DNA of 55,732 bases from Mycobacterium interjectum (lineage in GTDB: Bacteria > Actinomycetota > Actinomycetes > Mycobacteriales > Mycobacteriaceae), in NCBI GenBank assembly GCA_002102225.1, contig LQPB01000047.1:1-55732 (forward strand), written 5' to 3'. Below the pieces are notes generated by a model. The model saw only the letters and a program-made list of their open reading frames with translations, did not search any database and had not been told where the DNA came from. Below, piece by piece: positions 1 to 14,394 of this stretch. Numbering within the stretch: position 1 is the stretch's first letter; each line of letters begins with the position of its first letter. The position numbers were made by a program, and so were the translations under genes.

Positions 1-589
1 TCCCCGCACGTCCGACGTTCTGCGTGGGGCTGTAGCCGGCCCCGCCCGCCCCGCCGGCCCCGCCGAGGAAGCCGCTCCCGCCGGCCCCGCCGTTGCCGAT
101 CAGGCCGGCCGCACCACCGCTGCCGCCGGCCGCGGGGGCGCCGCTGGTGTAGCTGAAACCGTTGCCGCCGTTGCCGAACAACAACCCGCCGGCCTGCCCG
201 TTCGGGTTTGCCGCCGTCCCGTTGGCGCCGTCGCCGATCAGCGGGCGCCCGAGCAGCGCCTCGGTGGGCGCGTTTATCACGCCCAGCAGCTGTTGCAGGG
301 GGTTGGCGTTGGCGGCCTCGGTCGCCGCATACGCGCCGGCGGTGGCGGTGAGGTTCCGCACAAACTGGTTGTGCAGCTCCGAGGCCTGGGCGGCGAGTGC
401 CTGGTAGTGCCGGGCGTGGTCGCCCCACAGCGCCGCGATCGCCGTCGACACCTCGTCCCCGGCCGCGGGCAGCACGGCCGTGGTCGGGGCCACCGCGGAC
501 AGACAGGCCGCGCGGATCGTCGCGCCGATGTCGCCCAGATCCGAGGCGGTCGCGGTCACCAGCTCCGGCACTGCGATCACGAGCGACAT
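1..589 (-). CDS. PE_PGRS family protein, 3' end cut by window edge
   Basis: The reverse strand begins [18 protein letters not shown], the N-terminal signature of the mycobacterial PE domain, with about 100 residues of helical PE sequence. After that comes the PGRS part, rich in GNGG and GGAGG repeats such as [13 protein letters not shown]. The start is ATG at 589, six bases after a GGAGGT ribosome site at 595-600. The frame stays open to base 1, so the C-terminus lies outside the window. PE proteins are exported by ESX type VII systems and PGRS members are surface exposed; that is family knowledge. The function of this copy is unknown. It is divergent from secG across about 180 bp. Confidence 0.9.
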   Translation of the reverse strand, partial: MSLVIAVPELVTATASDLGDIGATIRAACLSAVAPTTAVLPAAGDEVSTAIAALWGDHARHYQALAAQASELHNQFVRNLTATAGAYAATEAANANPLQQLLGVINAPTEALLGRPLIGDGANGTAANPNGQAGGLLFGNGGNGFSYTSGAPAAGGSGGAAGLIGNGGAGGSGFLGGAGGAGGAGYSPTQNVGRAG

Positions 590-756
590 CTCGTACCTCC
601 GACCATCCCGGGATAAAACCCAGCGCGTGCAGCACGGTGCGCAGACCTATTGTGCACATGTCCAACTGGTTGCGAGGGCGACACGGCCAAAAGGCGCGCC
701 GCGGAGCACCGCGCCCATCGCCGAGCGTCGGTTGTCGGCGGCCGAGCGCTAACCGG

Positions 757-762
757 TAGGCT
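757..762 (+). promoter_or_regulatory. -10 hexamer for leaderless secG transcript
   Basis: TAGGCT lies exactly six bases before the secG ATG at 769, and no Shine-Dalgarno sequence precedes that ATG. In mycobacteria a TAnnnT hexamer at this distance places the transcription start on the start codon. The same hexamer at the same distance precedes mptB. The rest of the 590-768 gap holds the PE_PGRS ribosome site and a TGTGCACA palindrome; I see no gene in it. Confidence 0.6.
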
Positions 763-768
763 TACCGC

Positions 769-1002
769 ATGCAATTGGGCCTGCAGATCACCCTGGTGGT
801 CACCAGCATCCTGGTGGTGCTGCTGGTGCTGCTGCACCGCGCCAAGGGTGGCGGCCTGTCGACCCTGTTCGGCGGCGGGGTGCAGTCCAGCCTGTCCGGG
901 TCGACGGTGGTGGAGAAAAACCTCGACCGGCTGACGGTGTTCATCGTGGGCATCTGGCTGGTGTGCATCGTCGGCATGGCCCTGCTGATCAAGTACCGCT
1001 GA
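769..1002 (+). CDS. secG: SecG, protein translocase subunit
   Basis: A 77-residue protein of the SecG family, a small subunit of the SecYEG channel that helps SecA-driven export across the plasma membrane. Two hydrophobic segments are visible, about residues 3-21 and 52-72. They are joined by a loop containing KGGGLSTLFGGG, the glycine-rich hallmark of SecG. The length equals that of mycobacterial SecG. The start is ATG, apparently leaderless. ppc follows after about 45 bp on the same strand. Confidence 0.95.
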   Translation: MQLGLQITLVVTSILVVLLVLLHRAKGGGLSTLFGGGVQSSLSGSTVVEKNLDRLTVFIVGIWLVCIVGMALLIKYR

Positions 1003-1047
1003 CCGCTCGACGGGCGGGGCGTGCGATTCGCCTCGATACTGGGACGC

Positions 1048-3858
<2,811 letters not shown>

Positions 3859-3874
3859 TGGGCATCCACGTGCC

Positions 3875-4666
3875 ATGGAACCGGCACAAGTAGCCCAAAA
3901 CGGCGTGTTCGAACGATTCGCCCGCGCCGGCTATGTGGTGAACGGGCTGCTGCACCTGATCGTGGGCTACCTCGCGCTCCGGCTCGCGTTCGGCGACGGC
4001 GGCACCGCCGATCAGACCGGAGCGCTGGCGACGCTGGCGGACAAACCGGGTGGCCCGGTGGTGCTGTGGGTCGCCGCGGCCGCCCTGCTGACGATGGGTC
4101 TGTGGCGGCTGGTCGAAACCGCCCTGGGTCGATCGAGCGACCGCACGCCGGAGGGTTCCTCGTCGGGAGCGTGGGACCGGGCGAAGGCCTTCGGGTTGGC
4201 GGCGGTGTATCTCGCCTTCGCCTACTCGGCGTTCGGGTACGCGCGGGGCGCGGGGAGGGCGGCCGATCAACAGAATTCGAGCATCAGCGCCCGCCTGATG
4301 CAGACCACCGCCGGGACCGTCGCGCTCATCGCCTGCGGCGTCGTCATCATCGCGGTGGGCGGCTACCACGTCTACAAGGGCGCCAGCCGCAACTTCGTCG
4401 GCGACCTCAAGGGCAAATCGGGTGACCTGGTGCGGCGCCTCGGCGCGACGGGCTACGTCGCGAAGGGCCTGGTGATCGCCGGCACCGGGGCGCTGGTCGT
4501 CGTCGCCGCCTGCCGCTCGGAACCCAAGAAGGCCACCGGTCTGGACGGGGCGCTGAAGACCCTCGGGGCTCAGCCCTACGGGGCGGCGTTGTTGATCGGG
4601 GCCGCCGCCGGGATCATCACCTACGGCCTGTACAGCTTCGTGATGGCCCGATCGACCAAAATGTAG
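3875..4666 (+). CDS. DUF1206 membrane protein
   Basis: A 263-residue integral membrane protein with three tandem copies of a two-helix unit, the DUF1206 pattern. Each unit opens with a similar phrase (FARAGYVVNGLLHLIVGY, then DRAKAFGLAAVYLAFAY, then LGATGYVAKGLVIAGTG). Six transmembrane segments are expected. The biochemical role of the family is not known. I chose ATG 3875 because the longer frame (from 3830) overlaps the end of ppc and its extra residues do not look like the family. The gene sits 16 bp after ppc and ends 2 bp from the converging gene at 4669. Confidence 0.85.
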   Translation: MEPAQVAQNGVFERFARAGYVVNGLLHLIVGYLALRLAFGDGGTADQTGALATLADKPGGPVVLWVAAAALLTMGLWRLVETALGRSSDRTPEGSSSGAWDRAKAFGLAAVYLAFAYSAFGYARGAGRAADQQNSSISARLMQTTAGTVALIACGVVIIAVGGYHVYKGASRNFVGDLKGKSGDLVRRLGATGYVAKGLVIAGTGALVVVAACRSEPKKATGLDGALKTLGAQPYGAALLIGAAAGIITYGLYSFVMARSTKM

Positions 4667-4668
4667 GG

Positions 4669-5058
4669 CTAGCGGTTGCGCAGCCGGTCCAGCATGCCGC
4701 GCACCGCCTGCTCCGTCATCGACAGCGGCGACATCATCGCCTCGCCCACCTTCACCATGTCGTCGATCCGCGCGACGATGGCCTCCACCGGCTCGACCAG
4801 CACGATCAGCCGCTTGGCCAGATCGTCGAGGCTGCCCAGGGTGCCGTCCAGGTGATCCAGGCCGGCCTCCATGCGTTCGACCGTGGCGTTGAGGTTGGAC
4901 AGCGAGCTGTTGAGCTCCCGCATGGTCCTGCTCAGCCCGTCCAGGACGTCCTCGACCTGTTCGACGGTCTTGTCGGCGTTCAGGGCGGCCTGGGTGAGGG
5001 TTTTGATCCGGCTTCGCTCGGGCCCGCCGCGCACGGTTCTGTCTGCCATGTCGGCCAT
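4669..5058 (-). CDS. Coiled-coil conserved hypothetical protein (Rv1444c-like)
   Basis: A 129-residue protein with no signal peptide. Residues about 20-95 show a regular hydrophobic heptad pattern (VEDVLDGLSRTMRELN, LSNLNATVERMEAGLDHLDG, LAKRLIVLVEPVEAIV), so a long coiled coil or helical bundle is likely. It is the last gene of the tkt-tal-zwf-opcA-pgl unit, 15 bp after pgl, the same place as Rv1444c in M. tuberculosis. The position suggests a partner for the pentose phosphate enzymes, but no catalytic motif is visible and the function is unknown. A second in-frame ATG three codons later is also possible. Confidence 0.8.
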   Translation of the reverse strand: MADMADRTVRGGPERSRIKTLTQAALNADKTVEQVEDVLDGLSRTMRELNSSLSNLNATVERMEAGLDHLDGTLGSLDDLAKRLIVLVEPVEAIVARIDDMVKVGEAMMSPLSMTEQAVRGMLDRLRNR

Positions 5059-5073
5059 TATGACTCCCGCCGG

Positions 5074-5811
5074 TCAGCGCGGAAGCTTGGATGCGGCCCC
5101 TTGGTCGAGCAGCCACAGCGTGGTCTCGAGCCCGACGGCCCCGGCCGCGGGCACCGACGACGGTGCGACGCCACCGATGGCGGCCGCCGCCGCGTCGGCC
5201 TTGCCCGCCCCGGACACCATCAGCCACACCTCACGGGACCGCTGGATCGCGGGCAGCGTCAACGTGATTCGCTGCGGCGGCGGCTTGGGGGAGTTCTCGA
5301 CGGGCACCACCATGCGGGTGGCCTCGTGCACCGCCGGCGTGTCCGGAAACAGCGAGTTGATGTGGCCCTCGGGCCCCATGCCCAGCAGGTGGACGTCGAA
5401 GTTCGGCGCCGGCTGCCCGGGTCCGGCGTTGGCCGCCAGCAACTGTTCGTAGGCCAGCGCAGCCGCGGCGATGTCCGTGCCGAACTCCCCGTCGCTGGCC
5501 GGCATCGCGTGCACGTGGCTGGACGGGATGTCGATGTGATCGAGCAGGGCTTCGCGCGCCTGCTTGTCGTTGCGCTCGTCGTCGTCCTCGGGCACGTAGC
5601 GCTCGTCGCCCCAGAACAGGTGCACGTGGGACCACTCGACCGGTTGACTTCTGAGGTGCTTCAGCAGCCCGATGCCGTTGCCGCCGCCGGTCAGCACGAC
5701 CAGCGCCCGCCCCCGGGCAGCGACGGCGGCGTGGATGGTTTCGACCAGGCGCCCGCCCGCGGCCTCGACCAGGGCGTCGCCGTCCGGAAAAACCTCGACT
5801 GTGGGACTCAC
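5074..5811 (-). CDS. pgl: 6-phosphogluconolactonase
   Basis: A 245-residue enzyme (devB) that hydrolyses 6-phosphogluconolactone to 6-phosphogluconate, step two of the oxidative pentose phosphate pathway. Family motifs are [14 protein letters not shown], the [11 protein letters not shown] block and [14 protein letters not shown] with the catalytic His. The open frame runs further upstream, but the GTG at 5811 overlaps the opcA stop as GTGA. This gives the usual family length, so I take it as the start. It is translationally coupled to opcA and so matched to G6PDH output. Confidence 0.95.
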   Translation of the reverse strand: MSPTVEVFPDGDALVEAAGGRLVETIHAAVAARGRALVVLTGGGNGIGLLKHLRSQPVEWSHVHLFWGDERYVPEDDDERNDKQAREALLDHIDIPSSHVHAMPASDGEFGTDIAAAALAYEQLLAANAGPGQPAPNFDVHLLGMGPEGHINSLFPDTPAVHEATRMVVPVENSPKPPPQRITLTLPAIQRSREVWLMVSGAGKADAAAAAIGGVAPSSVPAAGAVGLETTLWLLDQGAASKLPR

Positions 5812-6719
5812 AAGTACTGCACCTTCTTGATACCTTCCAGGGCGGCCAAATAGATTTCGTCGGCGTCCAGCCGCCGCAGGTCCTCGGCCAGGCATTCACC
5901 GGTTTCCCTGCGCGCCAACGGGACCAGGGCGTCCGGCTTGGCGGTCCGGCTCAAGGTGGCCGTCCTGCCCTCCTGGGGGCGGCTCAACAGGATGGTCTCG
6001 CTCTTGCGCGCCAATTCCACCTTGAGGTCGCCGACGGCCCGGCGGACCGGACCGTCGATCCGGCTGGCCAGCCAGCCCGCCAGGATGTCGAGGGCCGGCT
6101 CGGTCTGCAGGCCCGACACCAGCGCCGACTCGATGGGCTCGTGCGGTGGCTGGTCGACGGCGGAGGTCAGCAGCGCCCGCCAGTAGGTGATGCGCGCCCA
6201 GCACAGGTCCGTGTCACCGGGGCTGTATCCGGGCAGCCGGCTCTTGATCGCCGACAGCGGATCGATGCCGTTGGTGGCGTCGGTGATGCGGCGAATCGCC
6301 AACTTGCCCAACGGATCCTGTGCGGGCTCGGCCGGGGCGATGTCGGGCCACCAGGCCACCACCGGGATGTCGGGGAGCAGGAACGGGATGACCACGCTGG
6401 AGGCGTGGCCCGACAGCGGCCCGGACAGCGTCAGGATCACCACCTCGCTGGCGCCGGTGTCCCCGCCGGCGCGCAGTTGCGCGTCCAGGCGGGCGTCGTC
6501 GGCGTACGGATCGCCCCGCATGGTGACGATGATCCGGCTGGGGTGTTCGTGGCTGGCAGCATTCGCCGCGGCGAGCGATTCCTCCAGCACCTCTTCGCTG
6601 TCCGGCGCGATGATCAGCGTCAGCACCCGCCCCATCGTGACCGCGCCCACCTTCTCGCGCAGCTCGCTGAGTTTCTTGTTGACCGCCGTTGTGGTGGTGT
6701 CGGGCAGATCGACGATCAT
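5808..6719 (-). CDS. opcA: OpcA, glucose-6-phosphate dehydrogenase assembly protein
   Basis: A 303-residue protein, the length known for mycobacterial OpcA. OpcA binds and activates glucose-6-phosphate dehydrogenase in cyanobacteria and actinobacteria. Visible family blocks are [13 protein letters not shown] near the N-terminus, [13 protein letters not shown] and the [10 protein letters not shown] motif near residue 125. The ATG at 6719 is preceded by AAGGAGCG on the reverse strand. It lies 49 bp after zwf and overlaps pgl by four bases. Confidence 0.95.
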   Translation of the reverse strand: MIVDLPDTTTTAVNKKLSELREKVGAVTMGRVLTLIIAPDSEEVLEESLAAANAASHEHPSRIIVTMRGDPYADDARLDAQLRAGGDTGASEVVILTLSGPLSGHASSVVIPFLLPDIPVVAWWPDIAPAEPAQDPLGKLAIRRITDATNGIDPLSAIKSRLPGYSPGDTDLCWARITYWRALLTSAVDQPPHEPIESALVSGLQTEPALDILAGWLASRIDGPVRRAVGDLKVELARKSETILLSRPQEGRTATLSRTAKPDALVPLARRETGECLAEDLRRLDADEIYLAALEGIKKVQYL

Positions 6720-6768
6720 TGGCGCCGCTCCTTCTCATCGCTGCGCTCTGCATCGTCGCCGGCGCGCA

Positions 6769-8334
6769 TCACGGCCGCCGCCATTCCCGGCCGGTGCGCC
6801 GCAGCATCTCGAAGGCCGAGTCCGGGCCCCAGGTGCCCGCCTCGTACGGGTCGGGCTTACCGTGCGATGCCCAGTTATCCAGCACGGGATCGAGTATCTC
6901 CCAAGCTAATTCGACCTCCTCGTTCACCGGGAACAGCGACGGCTCACCGAGCAGCACGTCGAGGATCAGCTGCTCGTAGGCCTCCGGTGATTCCTCGGCG
7001 AACGCCGACCCGTAGGAGAAGTCCATGTTGACGTCGCGGACCTCCATCGCGGTGCCCGGCACCTTGGAGCCGAACCGCAGGGTGGTGCCCTCGTCGGGCT
7101 GCACGCGGATCACCATGGCGTTGGCCCCCAGCTCGTCGGTCATCGTCGCGTCGAACGGCAGGTGCGGCGCGCGCTTGAAGACCAGGGCGATCTCGGTCAC
7201 CCTGCGGCCCAGGCGTTTACCGGTGCGCAGATAGAACGGCACGCCGGCCCAGCGGCGGGTGTCGACCTCGAGCGTGATGGCGGCGAACGTCTCGGTGGTG
7301 GAGTCCTTTGAAAACCCCTCCTCGTCGAGCAGCCCGACGACTTTCTCGCCGCCCTGCCAGCCGCCGGTGTACTGGCCGCGGCTGGTGGTCTCGTCGAGCG
7401 GTTCGGCGAGCTGCGTCGCCGAGAGCACCTTGATCTTTTCGGTCTGCAGCGCAGCGGGATTGAAGCTGACCGGCTCCTCCATCGCGGTCAGCGCCAGCAG
7501 CTGCATGAGGTGGTTCTGGATGACGTCGCGGGCGGCGCCGATGCCGTCGTAGTAGCCGGCCCGGCCGCCCAGCCCGATGTCCTCGGCCATGGTGATCTGT
7601 ACGTGGTCGACGTAGTGGGCGTTCCAGATCGGGTCGAACAACTGGTTGGCGAACCGCAGCGCCAGGATGTTGCGCACGGTCTCCTTGCCCAGGTAGTGGT
7701 CGATCCGGAACACCGCCTCCTCCGGGAAGACGGCATTGACGGCCTTGTTCAGGGCCTGCGCGCTTTCCAGGTCATGGCCGAAGGGCTTCTCGATGACGAC
7801 CCGGCTCCAGCGGTCGCCCTGCGGGCGGGCCAACCCGGACTTGTGCAGCTGGTCGCACACCACCGGAAACGACTTGGGCGGGATCGCCAGGTAGAAGGCG
7901 TGATTGCCGCCGGTGCCGCGCTCGGCGTCGAGCTTTTCCAGCGTCTCGGCGAGCCGGGCGAACGCCTCGTCGTCGTCGAAAGCCCCCGGCACGAAACGAA
8001 ACCCCTCGGCCAGCCGCTCCCAGTTCTCCTCCCGGAACGGCGTCCGGCAGTGCTCCTTGACGGCCTGGTAGACCACCTTACGGAAGTCCTGGGTCTGCCA
8101 GTCCCGGCGGGCGAAGCCCACCAGGGAGAAGGTCGGCGGCAGCAGCCCGCGGTTGGCCAGGTCGTAGATCGCCGGCATGACCTTCTTGCGGGCCAGGTCG
8201 CCGGTGACGCCGAAGATCACCATGCCGCACGGACCGGCGATCCTGGGCAGCCGCTTATCCTGCTTGTCCCGCAACGGGTTTCGCCATTGCACCGACCCGG
8301 CGCGGGCGCCCACCTTCGAGCTCGCCGGGCTCAT
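6769..8334 (-). CDS. zwf: Glucose-6-phosphate 1-dehydrogenase
   Basis: A 521-residue enzyme (zwf2 type) that oxidises glucose-6-phosphate to 6-phosphogluconolactone and makes NADPH. The dinucleotide-binding motif is [19 protein letters not shown] near residue 42. The substrate-binding active site is [13 protein letters not shown] near residue 210. The C-terminal domain carries FYLRTGKRL and ends in a short REWRRP tail. The ATG overlaps the tal stop as ATGA, indicating translational coupling inside the operon. Confidence 0.97.
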   Translation of the reverse strand: MSPASSKVGARAGSVQWRNPLRDKQDKRLPRIAGPCGMVIFGVTGDLARKKVMPAIYDLANRGLLPPTFSLVGFARRDWQTQDFRKVVYQAVKEHCRTPFREENWERLAEGFRFVPGAFDDDEAFARLAETLEKLDAERGTGGNHAFYLAIPPKSFPVVCDQLHKSGLARPQGDRWSRVVIEKPFGHDLESAQALNKAVNAVFPEEAVFRIDHYLGKETVRNILALRFANQLFDPIWNAHYVDHVQITMAEDIGLGGRAGYYDGIGAARDVIQNHLMQLLALTAMEEPVSFNPAALQTEKIKVLSATQLAEPLDETTSRGQYTGGWQGGEKVVGLLDEEGFSKDSTTETFAAITLEVDTRRWAGVPFYLRTGKRLGRRVTEIALVFKRAPHLPFDATMTDELGANAMVIRVQPDEGTTLRFGSKVPGTAMEVRDVNMDFSYGSAFAEESPEAYEQLILDVLLGEPSLFPVNEEVELAWEILDPVLDNWASHGKPDPYEAGTWGPDSAFEMLRRTGREWRRP

Positions 8335-9452
8335 TTGTCGGCGGAGTCGAGCTGCTTCTGAGTTTCCTCCAGCAATTCGGTCCAGGACTCCACGAACTTG
8401 TCCACGCCCTCGTTCTCCAGCACCAGGAAGACGTCGGTCAGGTCGACGCCGACCCCGCTCAGCTTGTCAAAAACCCCCTGGGCGGCCGACGCCGTCCCGG
8501 TCACCGTGTCACCCTTGATCTCGCCGTGATCGGCCACCGCGTCAATCGTCTTCTCCGGCATGGTGTTCACCGTGTTCGGGGCGACCAGCTCGGTGACGTA
8601 GAGGGTGTCGGGGTAGTCGGGGTTCTTGACGCCGGTGGAGGCCCACAGCGGGCGCTGCACCCGGGCGCCGTCGCCCTTGAGCGCCGCGAAGCGATCACCG
8701 CCCTCGAACACCTCCTGGTAGGCGGCGTAGGCGAGCCGTGCGTTGGCCACCCCGGCCTTGCCGCGCAGCCCCAGCGCCTCCTCGGAGCCGATCTTTTCCA
8801 GCCGCTTGTCCACCTCGGTGTCCACCCGGGAGACGAAGAACGACGCCACCGAGTGGATCTTGGACAGGTCGTGGCCGGCCTCGCGGGCCTTCTGAAGCCC
8901 GGCCAGGTAGGCGTCCATCACCTCGCGGTGCCGCTCCACCGAGAAGATCAGCGTGACGTTCACCGAAATCCCCTCCGCCAGAACCGAAGTGATGGCCGGG
9001 ATGCCGGCCTTGGTGGCCGGGATCTTGATGAACAGGTTGGGCCGGTCGACGATCTTCCACAGCTCGACGGCCTGCGCGACCGTCTTGTCGGTCTCGGCGG
9101 CCAGCCGCGGGTCCACCTCGATGGACACCCGGCCGTCGACCCCGTCGGAGGCCTCCCACGCGTGCTTGAACACGTCGCACGCGCTGCGCACGTCGTCGGT
9201 CGTGACCGTGCGCACGGTGGCGTCGACGTCGGCGCCGCGCTCGGCCAGCTCGGCGATCTGACCGTTGTAGGAGTCGCCCTCGGCAAACGCCTTCTGGAAG
9301 ATCGAGGGGTTGGTCGTCACGCCGACAACGCTTCTGGTGTCGATCAGCTCCTGCAGGTTGCCCGACTGGAGCCGCTGGCGCGACAGGTCATCCAGCCAAA
9401 CGGACACGCCCGCGGCGCTCAGCGCCGCGAGGTTGGGGTTCTGACTGGCCAT
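8331..9452 (-). CDS. tal: Transaldolase
   Basis: A 373-residue transaldolase, non-oxidative pentose phosphate pathway. It moves a dihydroxyacetone unit from sedoheptulose-7-phosphate to glyceraldehyde-3-phosphate. The N-terminal block [13 protein letters not shown] and [14 protein letters not shown] are classic. The Schiff-base lysine lies in [11 protein letters not shown], near residue 143, followed by [12 protein letters not shown]. An in-frame GTG three codons earlier exists. ATG 9452 gives the family length and lies eight bases after a GAAAGGG ribosome site. It follows tkt by 15 bp. Confidence 0.96.
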   Translation of the reverse strand: MASQNPNLAALSAAGVSVWLDDLSRQRLQSGNLQELIDTRSVVGVTTNPSIFQKAFAEGDSYNGQIAELAERGADVDATVRTVTTDDVRSACDVFKHAWEASDGVDGRVSIEVDPRLAAETDKTVAQAVELWKIVDRPNLFIKIPATKAGIPAITSVLAEGISVNVTLIFSVERHREVMDAYLAGLQKAREAGHDLSKIHSVASFFVSRVDTEVDKRLEKIGSEEALGLRGKAGVANARLAYAAYQEVFEGGDRFAALKGDGARVQRPLWASTGVKNPDYPDTLYVTELVAPNTVNTMPEKTIDAVADHGEIKGDTVTGTASAAQGVFDKLSGVGVDLTDVFLVLENEGVDKFVESWTELLEETQKQLDSADK

Positions 9453-9467
9453 GTGAATCACCCTTTC

Positions 9468-11558
<2,091 letters not shown>

Positions 11559-11814
11559 AGCCTCTGTCCTTGGGTCATCAAGCTGATATTGCTCACCCTA
11601 ATGCGGGAGTGCCGGCTCTTGCAGTGCAGAGTTTGGGGTACCCAACGCCGGCCGCTGTGAAAATTACGCGTCGACGGCCCAAGCCTCGCAATCAGTCCGG
11701 CCATGCGGGAAAAATTCACCCGAAGGGACCCTGAGGGCTGGCCACCGCTCCCACGCGGTCTACCATCGTGCGTAGTAGATGCTGCGCGCTGCTGCGACCC
11801 CGAGGAGTTATTGC
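11559..11814. promoter_or_regulatory. Divergent tkt/ctaB promoter region
   Basis: This 256-bp gap holds no convincing gene. On the reverse strand TAGGGT (about 11597-11602) is a possible -10 box for the tkt operon. On the forward strand TACCAT at 11761-11766 is a possible -10 box for ctaB, leaving a leader of about 40 nt that carries GAGGAG at 11802-11807. In H37Rv a PE_PGRS gene occupies this place; no PE or PGRS sequence is seen here. Confidence 0.45.
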
Positions 11815-12744
11815 GTGAGCGTTCGCGGGCGCGTCGCCCCGAGTCGAGAGGCACCGAGCCGGGTATCCGGCACGGTCCTGGCGTACCTGGCGCTCACCAA
11901 GCCGCGGGTCATCGAACTGCTGCTGGTCACCACCATTCCGGCGATGCTGCTCGCCCACCGCGGCAGCGTGAACCCGCTGCTGATCCTCAACACGCTGATC
12001 GGCGGGATGCTGGCCGCCGGGGGAGCCAACACGCTGAACTGCGTGGCCGACGCCGACATCGACAAGGTGATGAAGCGCACCGCGCGCCGGCCGCTGGCGC
12101 GGGCCGCTGTCCCGCGCAGTCACGCGCTGGTGTTCGGGCTGGCGCTGTCGGTGGCGTCGTTCTTCTGGCTGTGGTGGACGACGAACATGCTGTCGGCACA
12201 CCTGGCCGGCGCCACCATCGCCTTCTATGTGCTGGTCTACACGCTGTTGCTCAAGCGCCGCACGTCGCAAAACGTCGTGTGGGGCGGGGCGGCCGGCTGC
12301 ATGCCGGTGATGATCGGCTGGTCGGCCGTCACCGGCACAATCGCCTGGCCGGCGCTGGTGATGTTCGCGATCATCTTCTTCTGGACGCCGCCGCACACCT
12401 GGGCGCTGGCCATGCGCTACAAGGACGACTACAAGGCGGCCGGCGTCCCGATGCTGCCCGCCGTGGCCACCGAGCGTCAGGTCACCAAGCAGATCCTGAT
12501 CTACACCTGGCTGACCGTGCTCGCGACGCTGGCACTGGCGCTGGCCACCGGCTGGCTGTACGCGGCGGTCGCCCTGCTGGCCGGGGTGTGGTTCCTGGCC
12601 ATGGCCCATCAGCTCTACGCCGGCGTGCGCGCCGGCGAGCCGGTCAAGCCGCTGCGGCTGTTCCTGCAGTCGAACAACTACCTGGCGGTGGTGTTCTGCG
12701 CGCTGGCGGTCGACTCCGTCGTCGCGCTGCCGACGCTGCTCTAG
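11815..12744 (+). CDS. ctaB: Protohaem IX farnesyltransferase (haem O synthase)
   Basis: A 309-residue UbiA-type prenyltransferase that attaches farnesyl to haem B to make haem O, needed for cytochrome aa3 oxidase. About eight to nine transmembrane helices are visible. The two acidic motifs are [19 protein letters not shown] near residue 67 and [14 protein letters not shown] near residue 203. GTG 11815 follows a GAGGAG ribosome site by seven bases and fits the family start (VSVRGRVAP). An ATG 12 codons upstream is less likely. The product is the substrate of CtaA, encoded about 1.6 kb away. Confidence 0.95.
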   Translation: MSVRGRVAPSREAPSRVSGTVLAYLALTKPRVIELLLVTTIPAMLLAHRGSVNPLLILNTLIGGMLAAGGANTLNCVADADIDKVMKRTARRPLARAAVPRSHALVFGLALSVASFFWLWWTTNMLSAHLAGATIAFYVLVYTLLLKRRTSQNVVWGGAAGCMPVMIGWSAVTGTIAWPALVMFAIIFFWTPPHTWALAMRYKDDYKAAGVPMLPAVATERQVTKQILIYTWLTVLATLALALATGWLYAAVALLAGVWFLAMAHQLYAGVRAGEPVKPLRLFLQSNNYLAVVFCALAVDSVVALPTLL

Positions 12745-12752
12745 CGGTTCGG

Positions 12753-13727
12753 CTAGGGCAGCAGCACGATCGAGCCGGCGGTCTTGCGGCCCTGCAGGTC
12801 CCGGTGCGCGCGCGCCGCTTCGGCCAGCGGATAGCGCCCCCCGACCTCGATGGTGAGGGCGCCGTCGGCGATCGCCGCGAAGAGTTCGCCCGCGCGCCAA
12901 TGGAACTCGTCGCCGGTGCGGATGAAGTGCACCAGCGACGGCCGGCTCAGGTACACCGACCCGGCGGCGTTGAGGCGCTGCGGGTCGAACGGCGGAACCG
13001 GGCCGCTGGCCGCCCCGAACAGCGCCAGGGTGCCACGGACGGCCAGGCTGGCCAGGCTGGCGTCGAACGTGGTCTTGCCCACGCCGTCGTACACCGCCGC
13101 CACGCCGGCGCCGCCCGTCAACTCGCGAATTTTCCGGCCGAACTCGGCGGCGTCGTCGGGGTAGGAGAGCACCTCGTCGGCGCCGGCCTCCTTGGACATC
13201 CGTTCCTTTTCCGGCGTGGAGACCGTCGTGATGACCCGCGCGCCGAGCAGCTTGGCCCACTGCGTCAGGATCAGCCCGACGCCGCCGGCGCCGGCATGCA
13301 CCAGAACGCTGTCTCCGCTTTGCACCGGATACACGGATTTGAGCAAGTAGTGCGCGGTCAGGCCCTTCAACATCACCGAGGCCGCCACGTCGGACGTGAC
13401 GTGGTCGGGCACCTTTGCGGTCAAAGACGCTGGCGCCGTGGCGAATTCGGCGTAACCGCCGGACGCCGCCGCGGTCCCCACCCGGTCGCCCGCGCCGAAC
13501 CCGTCGACCCCGTCGCCGACGGCGACGACGGTCCCGCACGTCTCCTGGCCGAGGATGAACGGCAGCTCCCGCGGATACTGCCCGGAGCGGAAGTACGTGT
13601 CGATGTAGTTGACGCCGATCGCCTCGGCCTTGATCAGGAGCTCGCCGGGGCCGGGCGTGGGCTCGGGCACGTCGACGTAGCGCAGGACGTCGGGGCCGCC
13701 GGTTTCGCTGATTTCGATTGCGTGCAT
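12753..13727 (-). CDS. qor: NADPH:quinone oxidoreductase, zinc-independent MDR family
   Basis: A 324-residue medium-chain reductase of the QOR class. The GroES-like N-terminal half runs through GVNYIDTYFRSGQYP and ILGQETCGTVVAVG. The Rossmann half has VLVHAGAGGVGLILTQWAKLLGA, an NADPH-binding AxxGxxG motif. No zinc-binding cysteine set is seen, in line with QOR. It probably reduces quinones or reactive carbonyls in the cytosol. ATG 13727 is chosen over one seven codons upstream because CATGAT lies six bases before it. It converges with ctaB eight bases away. Confidence 0.9.
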   Translation of the reverse strand: MHAIEISETGGPDVLRYVDVPEPTPGPGELLIKAEAIGVNYIDTYFRSGQYPRELPFILGQETCGTVVAVGDGVDGFGAGDRVGTAAASGGYAEFATAPASLTAKVPDHVTSDVAASVMLKGLTAHYLLKSVYPVQSGDSVLVHAGAGGVGLILTQWAKLLGARVITTVSTPEKERMSKEAGADEVLSYPDDAAEFGRKIRELTGGAGVAAVYDGVGKTTFDASLASLAVRGTLALFGAASGPVPPFDPQRLNAAGSVYLSRPSLVHFIRTGDEFHWRAGELFAAIADGALTIEVGGRYPLAEAARAHRDLQGRKTAGSIVLLP

Positions 13728-13746
13728 AGGGATATCATGCCCGGGC
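13728..13746. promoter_or_regulatory. Very short divergent promoter, qor / Rv1455-like gene
   Basis: Only 19 bases separate the two divergent start codons. Forward TATCAT (13733-13738) lies eight bases before the plus-strand ATG. Reverse CATGAT (13739-13734) lies six bases before the qor ATG. The two -10 boxes overlap, so both mRNAs would be leaderless and their promoters should compete for polymerase. There is no ribosome site on either side. Confidence 0.45.
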
Positions 13747-14394
13747 ATGAAGCTGGCCCGGCCGGACGTCTTCCATCCGCGGATCGTGCTGGCGGGCGGT
13801 CCACGCCGCCGCGACGACGCGGGGCTGGTTCCCGCGCTGCGAACGCGCGGGCTGCACGCCCGCTGGCTGCCGTGGGACGACCCGGCGACCGTCGGCGCCG
13901 ACCTCGTCATCCTGCGCGCCGCCCCGGACGCCGAGGGCCGCGAGGAATTCCTGGGCTGGATCCGGCGGGTGCGCCACCTGCTCAACCCGCCCGGCGCCGT
14001 CGCGTGGAACCTCGGCGCGCGGTACCTGCGCGACCTGCAGGACGACGGGGTGCCGACGGCGCCGGACCGAACGGCGCAGGCGGCGTTGATCTTTCTCGCC
14101 GGCGCGCGGTCGCATGCCTGGCCGATCGAGCCGGAGTTCGAGTCGTGGGATCTCGGTTACGCCGCGATCGCGGCGGCCGCCGCACGCGCCGGGATCGGCC
14201 CCCGCGAATTGCTGTACGCGCGCGCCGACGTGGCGGGGGACCGGCTGGTGGGTCTCGACCTCGTCGCGCCGCCGCTGGGCTGGTCGCGGCTCGACACCGA
14301 CACGCGTGAGCGTGCCCAGCGCGACTTCGCGCTGGCCGTGGAGTCAGCCTGCGAGCGGCTCGGCCTCGGTCCGTTCTCGCATCGACGCCCATAG
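13747..14394 (+). CDS. ATP-grasp-like protein with apparent internal loss (Rv1455 position)
   Basis: A 215-residue protein. Residues 35-100 resemble the N-terminal domain of a family of bacterial ATP-grasp proteins: DDPATVGADLVILRAAPD, FLGWIRRVRHLLNPPGAVAWN and YLRDLQDDGVPTAP. Residues 111-190 resemble the end of the same family: AALIFLAGARSHAWPIEP and LLYARADVAGDRLVGLDLV. The stretch between them, about 70-90 residues in relatives and holding ATP-binding lysines, seems to be missing near residue 104-111. So the protein may not bind ATP. The frame is intact and the 3' end overlaps the converging ctaA gene by 51 bp. The function is unknown. Confidence 0.7.
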   Translation: MKLARPDVFHPRIVLAGGPRRRDDAGLVPALRTRGLHARWLPWDDPATVGADLVILRAAPDAEGREEFLGWIRRVRHLLNPPGAVAWNLGARYLRDLQDDGVPTAPDRTAQAALIFLAGARSHAWPIEPEFESWDLGYAAIAAAAARAGIGPRELLYARADVAGDRLVGLDLVAPPLGWSRLDTDTRERAQRDFALAVESACERLGLGPFSHRRP

